NCBI GenBank assembly: GCA_001942045.1
Contig: MSTD01000005.1
Location: 6,632 to 70,631, forward strand
Length of the DNA: 64,000 bases
Direction of reading: 5' to 3'
Source of the DNA: Mycolicibacterium porcinum
Lineage (GTDB): Bacteria; Actinomycetota; Actinomycetes; Mycobacteriales; Mycobacteriaceae
A program made the position numbers and the translations under genes. Numbering within the stretch: position 1 is the stretch's first letter; every line of letters begins with the position of its first letter. Below, one piece after another: positions 28,887 through 36,154 of the stretch. The notes under the pieces are model-generated. The model was not told where the DNA came from. It worked only from the letters and a program-made list of their open reading frames with translations, and ran no database searches.

Positions 28887-31800
28887 GTGGCGGTGGTGGA
28901 CGACCTGGGTTATCCGGACTCGGAGACGGATGGCCCTCCGCCTGGGGAGGACTTCGGCCGGCAGCCGCCGCAGGACATGGCGGCCGAGCAGGCGGTCCTC
29001 GGCGGCATGCTGTTGAGCAAGGATGCGATCGCCGACGTCCTCGAGCGGTTGCGGCCCGGCGATTTCTACCGCCCGGCACACCAGAACGTCTACGACGCCA
29101 TCCTCGATCTCTACGGCCGCGGTGAACCGGCCGACGCGGTCACCGTCGCCGCCGAGCTCGACCGCCGCGGGCTGTTGCGCCGCATCGGCGGGGCCCCCTA
29201 TCTGCATACGCTGATCTCCACCGTGCCCACTGCGGCCAACGCCGGTTTCTACGCCGGCATCGTGGCCGAGAAGGCGCTTCTGCGCCGATTGGTGGAGGCG
29301 GGCACCCGGGTGGTCCAGTACGGCTACGCCGGGGCCGACGGCGCCGATGTCACCGATGTGGTGGATCGCGCGCAGGCCGAGATCTACGACGTCACCGAAC
29401 GGCGCGCCTCAGAGGACTTCGTCGCGCTCGAAGACCTGCTGCAGCCCACCATGGATGAGATCGACGCCATCGCGTCGCAGGGCGGCATCTCACGCGGTGT
29501 GCCGACCGGGTTCACCGAATTCGACGAGATCACCAACGGCCTGCACCCCGGGCAGATGATCATCATCGCGGCCCGGCCTGGTGTCGGGAAGGCGCTCGCG
29601 CTCGATACCCCGCTGCCGACACCCAACGGGTGGACGACAATGGGCGACGTCGCCGTGGGCGATGACCTCATCGGTGCCGACGGTGAGCCCACGCGAGTGA
29701 TCGCAGCTACCGAGATCATGCTCGGTCGGCCATGCTTCGAGGTTGAATTCTCTGACGGCGCAAGGATCGTCGCCGATGCACAGCACCAATGGCCGACTGG
29801 CGACGGCATCCGCACCACCACCCAACTGCGGCCCGGGCTGCACACCATCGCCGCACCGACTTCTCGCGGCGGCGCCCCAGTGCTGGCACCCGTGACGCAG
29901 GTGGCCGCGGTGCGGCGGCTACCCAGCGTGCCGGTGCGCTGCGTCGAGGTCGACAACGCCGCCCATCTGTACCTGGCGGGTCCCGCCATGGTGCCGACGC
30001 ACAACTCCACCCTCGGCCTCGACTTCATGCGGTCCTGCTCGATCAAGCACCGGATGGCCAGCGTCATCTTCTCGCTGGAAATGAGTAAGTCCGAGATCGT
30101 CATGCGTCTGCTCTCGGCTGAGGCCAAAATCAAACTGGCTGACATGCGTTCGGGCCGGATGAGCGATGATGACTGGACCAAGCTGGCCCGCCGCATGAGC
30201 GAGATTAGTGAGGCCCCGCTCTATATCGACGACTCACCGAACCTGACCATGATGGAGATCCGGGCCAAGGGCCGGCGCCTGGCCCAGAAGGCGGATCTGA
30301 AGCTCGTGGTCGTGGACTACATGCAGCTGATGAGCTCGGGCAAGAAGTACGAGTCACGCCAGCAGGAAGTCTCGGACTTCTCCCGAAGCCTCAAGCTGAT
30401 GGCGAAAGAACTTGAAGTGCCGGTGATCGCGATCAGCCAGCTGAACCGCGGTCCCGAGCAACGCACGGACAAGCGTCCGCAGGTTTCGGATCTTCGTGAA
30501 TCCGGCTGCATGACGGCGAACACCCGGATCCTGCGCGCCGACAACGGCGCAGAGGTGACCTTTGGCGAGCTGATGGAGACGGGCGAGCGCCCGCTGGTCT
30601 GGTCGCTCGACGAGCGCAAGCGCATGGTGGCGCGGCCGATGACCAACGTGTTCCCGAGCGGACGCAAGGAAGTCTTCACGCTGCGCATGGCGTCGGGCCG
30701 CGAGGTGGAGGCCACTGCCAACCACCCGTTCCTGACCGTAGACGGCTGGGTTCCGTTGGGTGAGTTGGCGGTCGGAGATCGGTTGGCGACGCCGCGGCGG
30801 GTGCCCGAGCCGGTTCAGACCGAGCGGATGCACGACTCCGAGGTCATTCTGCTGGCACACATGATCGGTGACGGTTCGTGCGTGAAGCGCCAACCGATCC
30901 GATACGCCAGTGTCGACAAGGCGAACCTGCTCGAGGTGGAGATCTCGGCGCTGCACTTCGGCGTGACTGCAGTGCGCGACGAGTACCCGGCGGCCCGTGT
31001 CACGACCTTGCGGCTCCCGGCGCCCCACCGGTTGACACATGGCAAGCGCAATCCGATCGCCGCGTGGCTGGACAAGCTCGGCTTGTTCGGCAAGCGCAGC
31101 TACGAGAAGTTCGTGCCCAAAGAGGTTTTCGCGCTGCCCAACGACCAGGTGGCGCTGTTCCTGCATCACCTGTGGGCGACGGACGGCTCGGTGCGTTGGG
31201 ATGCAACGGCGCGGCAGGCGCGCGTTTACTACGCCACGACGAGTCGGCAGCTCGCCGATGATGTGACCCAGTTGTTGCTGCGAGTCGGCGTGTACGCGCG
31301 CATCAAGCGCGCGAAGAAGGCGGGCTACCGCGACTGCTGGCATGTGCTCATCTACGGCGGGGACAACCAGCACCGGTTCCTGGCGCACGTGGGGGTGAAC
31401 GGTGAGCGGGGCGTCAAGGCGCGCGAGGCTTTGAAGCACCTTGACGGTGCCATCCGCAACCCGAACCTCGACACGGTGCCGAAAGAAGTCTGGCAGCAAG
31501 TGAAGTCAGCACTGGTGCGCGAGGGGATGACGCACCGGCAGTTCGCCGCAGCGATGGGTACGAAGTTCTGCGGTTCGACCATGTGGAAGCACGCGCCGAG
31601 CAGGTTACGGCTGCACCGCGCGGCGGCGCTGCTCGACGATGCTGACCTGCACGATCTGGCGACCAACGACGTGTTCTGGGACGAGATCGTCGAGATCACC
31701 AGCATCGGTGAGCACGATGTCTACGACGGAACCGTTCCTGGCACGAATAACTTTGTGGTACAAGGGATTACAGCCCATAATTCGCTCGAACAGGATGCGG

Positions 31801-31961
31801 ATATGGTGCTGCTGCTACACCGTCCTGACGCGATCGACCGGGAAGACCCGCGCGGTGGTGAGGCCGACATCATCCTGGGCAAGCACCGTAACGGCCCCAC
31901 GGCGAATATCACTGTGGCGCACCAGCTTCACTTCTCGCGGTTCACGAACATGGCGCGCTGA
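28887..31961 (+). CDS. dnaB: Replicative DNA helicase DnaB with two inteins
   Basis: A 1024-residue precursor giving a 461-residue helicase after two splicing events. The extein has the N-terminal collar domain (AAEQAVLGGMLLSKDAIADV) and the RecA-like ATPase: Walker A ARPGVGK|STLG, interrupted after Lys235, Walker B LKLVVVDYMQLM, and the RESG|SLEQDADMVLLL region, interrupted after Gly540. GTG 28887 is chosen because the frame ends there; the family N-terminus is variable. Both insertion points lie in essential ATPase motifs, so splicing is needed for activity. The stop codon is 15 bp before the Tn7-like element. Confidence 0.96.
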   Translation: MAVVDDLGYPDSETDGPPPGEDFGRQPPQDMAAEQAVLGGMLLSKDAIADVLERLRPGDFYRPAHQNVYDAILDLYGRGEPADAVTVAAELDRRGLLRRIGGAPYLHTLISTVPTAANAGFYAGIVAEKALLRRLVEAGTRVVQYGYAGADGADVTDVVDRAQAEIYDVTERRASEDFVALEDLLQPTMDEIDAIASQGGISRGVPTGFTEFDEITNGLHPGQMIIIAARPGVGKALALDTPLPTPNGWTTMGDVAVGDDLIGADGEPTRVIAATEIMLGRPCFEVEFSDGARIVADAQHQWPTGDGIRTTTQLRPGLHTIAAPTSRGGAPVLAPVTQVAAVRRLPSVPVRCVEVDNAAHLYLAGPAMVPTHNSTLGLDFMRSCSIKHRMASVIFSLEMSKSEIVMRLLSAEAKIKLADMRSGRMSDDDWTKLARRMSEISEAPLYIDDSPNLTMMEIRAKGRRLAQKADLKLVVVDYMQLMSSGKKYESRQQEVSDFSRSLKLMAKELEVPVIAISQLNRGPEQRTDKRPQVSDLRESGCMTANTRILRADNGAEVTFGELMETGERPLVWSLDERKRMVARPMTNVFPSGRKEVFTLRMASGREVEATANHPFLTVDGWVPLGELAVGDRLATPRRVPEPVQTERMHDSEVILLAHMIGDGSCVKRQPIRYASVDKANLLEVEISALHFGVTAVRDEYPAARVTTLRLPAPHRLTHGKRNPIAAWLDKLGLFGKRSYEKFVPKEVFALPNDQVALFLHHLWATDGSVRWDATARQARVYYATTSRQLADDVTQLLLRVGVYARIKRAKKAGYRDCWHVLIYGGDNQHRFLAHVGVNGERGVKAREALKHLDGAIRNPNLDTVPKEVWQQVKSALVREGMTHRQFAAAMGTKFCGSTMWKHAPSRLRLHRAAALLDDADLHDLATNDVFWDEIVEITSIGEHDVYDGTVPGTNNFVVQGITAHNSLEQDADMVLLLHRPDAIDREDPRGGEADIILGKHRNGPTANITVAHQLHFSRFTNMAR
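29592..30005 (+). other. DnaB intein 1: class 3 mini-intein in the Walker A loop
   Basis: 138 residues (236-373 of the precursor) between GVGK and STLG. The first residue is Ala, not Cys/Ser/Thr. The class 3 triad is visible: Trp67 in block B (ADAQHQW), Cys117 in block F (VRCVEVDN) and Thr136 in block G (VPTHN, followed by extein Ser). No endonuclease domain is present. Known precedent: the DnaB-b inteins of M. smegmatis and phage Bethlehem use this mechanism, where the block F Cys starts splicing. Confidence 0.92.
30507..31781 (+). other. DnaB intein 2: LAGLIDADG homing-endonuclease intein
   Basis: 425 residues (541-965) between RESG and SLEQ, the site used by the M. tuberculosis DnaB intein. 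It begins with Cys1 (CMTANTRIL), has block B TANH, and ends GITAHN before extein Ser, the standard class 1 layout. Two endonuclease motifs, LLAHMIGDGS (about 115-124) and LFLHHLWATDGS (about 217-228), keep the key Asp residues, so the homing enzyme may be active. Confidence 0.93.
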
Positions 31962-31971
31962 CGCAAAGTCA

Positions 31972-31976
31972 TCAGG
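31972..31976. repeat. Target-site duplication TCAGG, dnaB side
   Basis: TCAGG directly abuts the TGT that starts the element at 31977. The same five bases follow the terminal ACA at 56603. A 5-bp duplication is the Tn7-family hallmark. Confidence 0.9.
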
Positions 31977-32055
31977 TGTAGGTTCTCACGGAACGTGGCG
32001 GGATCTCACGGATGATGGCGGAGTGATGGCGGATCCGCCAAATTGGTGAGACACG
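31977..32055. repeat. dnaB-side transposon end with three TnsB-type sites
   Basis: Two direct copies, TCTCAC-N6-TGGCGG, at 31984-32001 and 32004-32021 are 20 bp apart. A third, inverted copy at 32035-32051 reads TCTCAC-N5-TGGCGG on the minus strand. Compact spacing next to the target gene resembles the Tn7 right end. The 92 bp from here to tnsA (32148) probably hold its promoter. Confidence 0.8.
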
Positions 32056-32147
32056 CGGGTTGTTCAATCCGATGTCTGCGCCGACAGCCATGTCACGATC
32101 AGGTCACCAAAGCAGTCTGATCCGATTGCAGGGCCGAGGTGATCGCC

Positions 32148-32882
32148 ATGGGCCGCAGTGGAGACAAGGCGTCGAGTGTCTCTGTCTCATACCGACGTGC
32201 AGACGACCTGAGTGAAGTGGCACGAGAGTGGACTGCGGCAGGGATCGACGAACTTGCCAATGCGGCGCCGTGGCGGACCTTTCGGTGGCACCGCGGACAG
32301 AAGCACTACTCGGGTACCTACTGGTCGAGCACCATCGGTAACCACGTCATCTACGAATCGCGACTTGAGTTGGCGCGCTTGCTATTTGCCGACTTTGATA
32401 CGAGTGTGCAGAACATCGTCGCCCAACCATTTCTGCTACGAGCGTCGGTCGACCGCAAGCCACGCAAGCACGTCCCAGACTTTCTATTGGTCACGAATAT
32501 CGGCCCTGTTGTCGTCGACGTGAAGCCAGCCCGTCGTCTGGCCGATCCCGAGGTGGCCTTCACGTTCGAGTGGACCCGCGAGCTGGTTGAGGCGAAAGGC
32601 TGGCGTTACGAGGTGGCGGCCGAGCCCATCGCTGCGGAACTGCAGAATGTCCGCTTCCTATCGGGATACCGGCGCGATTGGCTATTCCGGTCGGAGCTCC
32701 TGACACGAGTGCGGGGGAAGGATCTGGACGGCCTGGTACTCGCAGATGCGCTCAAGTGTCTGCCGGATGAACCGATCCAACACGTCAAATCGAGCCTGCT
32801 GCACCTCATTTGGCGCCAAGAGCTGCTGATAGATCTGAGCGCGCCGCTTAGCGGACGAACGGAACTGAGGAGACGGGCATGA
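32148..32882 (+). CDS. tnsA: TnsA-like transposon endonuclease
   Basis: A 244-residue protein of the TnsA type, which cleaves the 5' strand at transposon ends so that the element is cut out rather than copied. The restriction-enzyme-like core has Glu70 (VIYESRLELARLL), Asp111 (KHVPDFLL) and Asp124-Val-Lys126 (VVVDVKPA), matching the E...PD...(D/Q)xK pattern of the TnsA N-terminal domain. ATG 32148 is preferred because GAGG lies 8 nt upstream; GTG 32139 is the alternative. It overlaps tnsB by 4 bp (ATGA). Its GC content looks lower than that of the flanking chromosomal genes by eye. Confidence 0.9.
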   Translation: MGRSGDKASSVSVSYRRADDLSEVAREWTAAGIDELANAAPWRTFRWHRGQKHYSGTYWSSTIGNHVIYESRLELARLLFADFDTSVQNIVAQPFLLRASVDRKPRKHVPDFLLVTNIGPVVVDVKPARRLADPEVAFTFEWTRELVEAKGWRYEVAAEPIAAELQNVRFLSGYRRDWLFRSELLTRVRGKDLDGLVLADALKCLPDEPIQHVKSSLLHLIWRQELLIDLSAPLSGRTELRRRA

Positions 32883-35026
32883 GTTCAGCTGCGGTTCGAA
32901 TCGGTGTGGGCACGCGACTTGTGCACGACGGGGAGCTGGTGGAGATCGTTGAGATCCACGCTGGCCGGACGGGCATGGACGTCGTGTTGAAATGTACATC
33001 GAAGCAAGCCCTCATCCGTGCCAGCTTCAACGAACTCCTCACGTCTGGCGCCACGCGAGTTATCCCCGAACGGGACGGGCCGTCAGGTGATGACGACTTC
33101 GAGCCGGCCGGGGTTGTTCTTGCTCAGCTGAGCGGCGCTGAGCGTAACGAGGTGATCGACCGAGCGGCGCACGTCCGTGAGGTGCTGACTGGGTTCCGTT
33201 CGGGTAGTAAGGAATTGGCGCTCCCCGGGGAGCCGCGGTCGGAGTACCGAGGCGATGTCCCGCTGTCGAGACGTTACGCGAGCAAAGCGCGTGAGCTTGG
33301 TGCTGGGGTGCGCTCGATCGAGCGTTGGGTGCAGCAATTCCAGAAGAGCGGTGAGGCGGGACTTGCGCCGACGCACGATCGCGCGGGTGCTGGCCCGGGT
33401 GCGAACGTCGACTCTCGGTGGACAGAGATGGCAGTTGAGGTGATGGTCGAGCACGCAGACCAATCCCGGCCGTCGCAAACGATGGTCATCAAGCGAACCA
33501 ACGCGCGGATTGTCGCTCGTTTTGGCGAAGGGGTCGTTGAAGTCCCTTCGCGTGCAACAGCATTTCGTGTTCTTGCCGAGCTAGAAAAGCGGTACCCGAC
33601 CTTCCGGTTGAGTACGAAACGCAACCGCGACATCGCGGACCGTCCAGACGGGTTGTACGGGAAGCTCCGCCCGACCAGGCCCGGCGAGTACATGCTGATG
33701 GACACCACGCGCCTGGACGTCTTTGCGATGGATCCGATTACGTTGCGGTGGGTGCAGGCGGAGTTGACGATCGGTATGGACTGGTATACCCGCTGCGTCA
33801 CCGGGATTCGGTTGACACCGGTGTCGACGAAGTCAGTGGATGCGGCCGCAGTCCTGTATCAGTCTTATCGGCCACGGCCAGCCGGCAAGAACTGGCCGAC
33901 GCATGCGGTGTGGCCCGAACATGGTGTGCCGAGGTCCGTTCTGGTTGACGTGCAGGCAGTTGACGGCACGTTCGTCGGCGCAGCGGGCCCGGCGATCGTG
34001 CCCGAGACCGTGGTGATCGATCACGGCAAGATTTACGTGTCTGAGCATATGACGAGTGTCTGTCAGCGGCTCGGGATTTCGATCCAGCCGGCCCGACTAC
34101 GGACAGGCCGAGACAAAGGGCCAGTGGAGAGATTCTTTCGCACGATTCGCGAAGACCTGCTCCAAATCCTCCCCGGATACAAGGGTCCAGATATTCACTC
34201 GCGAGGGCTCGACCCGGAGTCGGAGGCGTTCTTCTATCTTGACGAGTTGGAAGCGATCATCCGCGAGTGGGTGGCAGTGGAGTATCACCGCCGACCGCAT
34301 GACAGTCTCGTCGATCCGCATGTGCCAGGGCTACGTATGTCCCCGGCACAGATGTTTGAACACGGCATTGCTCGCGCCGGCTACATCGAGGCGCCACGTG
34401 ATCCCGATTTGGCGTACGAGTTCCTGAAAGCCGAGTTCCGCAAGGTGCAGCACTACGGGGTGGATTTGGGTGGTCGCCGGTACAACGGCATGTCATTGAG
34501 CCCTTACCGCAATGTGGCCAGCCCGTATAAGGGAAAAGCCAAGGGGGGCTGGCCTATTCACTACGACCCCGACGACGTCACCCGCGCCTACTTCCGCGAT
34601 CCGGAGACCCGCAAGTGGCACACGTTGATGTGGGAGCACGCACCGTCGATGGAGATGCCGCTGAGCCAGGATGCGCTGCAATTCGCACGTAAGCTAGCCG
34701 CTTCAAAGTACACCTACCCCGATGATCGACTTGCGGTCACCGATCTGTTGGAGCGGTGGAACCTCGGGTTGGGCTCCACGCTGGCGGAACGGCGGATGGC
34801 GCTGCGGCTGTCCCGCGAAGACACACTGATCGACCAGAGTGCTGTGCTGAACGACGTTGGCACCCTGCCGTCAGTAGCCCGCGTGATGGCGACAGCCGAT
34901 CCTCCCGCCGATGAGGAACCGGACACGCCCGATGTACCCGATCCGGAGACCGGTGATGACGACGCCGAGGACGAACTCGACGACTATGTCAGCGACTTCT
35001 ACGCCGACGCGCTGGAGGACGCGTGA
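32879..35026 (+). CDS. tnsB: TnsB-like DDE transposase
   Basis: A 715-residue Mu/TniA-type transposase that binds the ends and joins them to the target. An HTH lies at about residues 129-165 (LSRRYASKARELGAGVRSIE, then RWVQQFQKSGEAGL). The rve catalytic triad is Asp275 (YMLMDTTRLD), Asp381 (TVVIDHGKI) and Glu417 (GPVERFFRTIRED), with 35 residues between the last two. The C-terminus is a strongly acidic tail of about 38 residues, the region that in Tn7 contacts TnsC. It overlaps tnsA by 4 bp and its TGA shares a base with the tnsC ATG. Confidence 0.95.
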   Translation: MSSAAVRIGVGTRLVHDGELVEIVEIHAGRTGMDVVLKCTSKQALIRASFNELLTSGATRVIPERDGPSGDDDFEPAGVVLAQLSGAERNEVIDRAAHVREVLTGFRSGSKELALPGEPRSEYRGDVPLSRRYASKARELGAGVRSIERWVQQFQKSGEAGLAPTHDRAGAGPGANVDSRWTEMAVEVMVEHADQSRPSQTMVIKRTNARIVARFGEGVVEVPSRATAFRVLAELEKRYPTFRLSTKRNRDIADRPDGLYGKLRPTRPGEYMLMDTTRLDVFAMDPITLRWVQAELTIGMDWYTRCVTGIRLTPVSTKSVDAAAVLYQSYRPRPAGKNWPTHAVWPEHGVPRSVLVDVQAVDGTFVGAAGPAIVPETVVIDHGKIYVSEHMTSVCQRLGISIQPARLRTGRDKGPVERFFRTIREDLLQILPGYKGPDIHSRGLDPESEAFFYLDELEAIIREWVAVEYHRRPHDSLVDPHVPGLRMSPAQMFEHGIARAGYIEAPRDPDLAYEFLKAEFRKVQHYGVDLGGRRYNGMSLSPYRNVASPYKGKAKGGWPIHYDPDDVTRAYFRDPETRKWHTLMWEHAPSMEMPLSQDALQFARKLAASKYTYPDDRLAVTDLLERWNLGLGSTLAERRMALRLSREDTLIDQSAVLNDVGTLPSVARVMATADPPADEEPDTPDVPDPETGDDDAEDELDDYVSDFYADALEDA

Positions 35027-36150
35027 TGGCCACGAAGAATCACGCGCAGCAGCAGACCGAAGCCCGGCTGGACAATCTCACGTTGGCCCGAAAGGAGGGC
35101 TGGCAGCGATTCGTAAACACCGCCGCTCGTATCCCACCGGAGCCACTGACCCGCACCCGGCTTGAGGCGCTGGGCGAAGCGGCCTTCGACGACTACAACC
35201 GGCAGCGCCGCGAGTGGCACGCCAATCTTGGCCCGATCAAAACGCCGCAGCTTGCCGCGCTGCATGAGGACCTGTGGGACATCGTCGACAGCAACGCCCA
35301 GGACGGCGACAAAGCCAAAGGCGCGGTGGCGATCGATGCCTTTCCTGGACTCGGGAAGACCACTTCGGTGCTGGATTTCGCCAAGAAGTTCCATCGTCGC
35401 GAAATCAACGAGCAGGGAACCGAAACCAATGCGGGCCACGAGCGTTGGCCGGTGTGCCGAGTGGGGTTGACCGGCAATACTGGGATGGTCGAATTCAATA
35501 AGGCGATGCTCGGCTTTTACGCCCATCCGGGAGTCACACGGGGCAAGGCAGCTGACTACGCCTATCGAGCATTGGACAACGTCCTGAGCTGCGAGACCAA
35601 GTTGCTCATAATCGATGATCTGCACTTTCTCCGCTGGCGCAACACAGTCGGGGTGGAGATCAGCAACCATTTCAAATACATCGCCAACGAGTTTCCCGTC
35701 ACCCTGATCTTCGTCGGCGTCGGTCTGGCAGCTCGCGGCCTGTTCTCCGAAGGCCATTTCTACGAAGACGCCGTAATCGCTCAAACCGGTAGGCGGACAA
35801 CAAACCTCGACATGAGGCCGTTCACCATCGAAGGGGACGAAGGTCGCCGCCAGTGGCGCCAACTCCTGCTCGCCCTGGAACAGCGGATCGTGCTGGCCGA
35901 CCACCATCCCGGCATGCTCGTCGACGAGCTTTCGGACTACCTGTTTGCGCGTAGCACCGGGCATATCGGATCGCTCATGACGTTGATCAATCGGGGCTGT
36001 CAACGCGCCGTTCGGACCGGGGCTGAAGTCCTTTCCCGCGAATTGATGGATCGCGTCAAGAACGATGCGGCGTCGGAGAAAGCCCGTCAGGAACTGGAGA
36101 TCGCATTTCAGGCGCGGCGGTTGACGACTCGAATCGGTAAGGCAGGGTAA
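35026..36150 (+). CDS. tnsC: TnsC-like AAA+ ATPase, transposition regulator
   Basis: A 374-residue AAA+ protein. Walker A is AFPGLGKTT (about residues 105-113) and Walker B is LLIIDDLHFL (about 193-202). TnsC proteins polymerise on target DNA and link the target selector (TniQ) to the transposase. ATG 35026 shares one base with the tnsB stop codon (TGATG) and has GGAGG 8 nt upstream; GTG 35023 is an alternative. The neighbouring tniQ starts 5 bp downstream, so the four genes form one transcription unit. Confidence 0.93.
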   Translation: MATKNHAQQQTEARLDNLTLARKEGWQRFVNTAARIPPEPLTRTRLEALGEAAFDDYNRQRREWHANLGPIKTPQLAALHEDLWDIVDSNAQDGDKAKGAVAIDAFPGLGKTTSVLDFAKKFHRREINEQGTETNAGHERWPVCRVGLTGNTGMVEFNKAMLGFYAHPGVTRGKAADYAYRALDNVLSCETKLLIIDDLHFLRWRNTVGVEISNHFKYIANEFPVTLIFVGVGLAARGLFSEGHFYEDAVIAQTGRRTTNLDMRPFTIEGDEGRRQWRQLLLALEQRIVLADHHPGMLVDELSDYLFARSTGHIGSLMTLINRGCQRAVRTGAEVLSRELMDRVKNDAASEKARQELEIAFQARRLTTRIGKAG

Positions 36151-36154
36151 CCGT

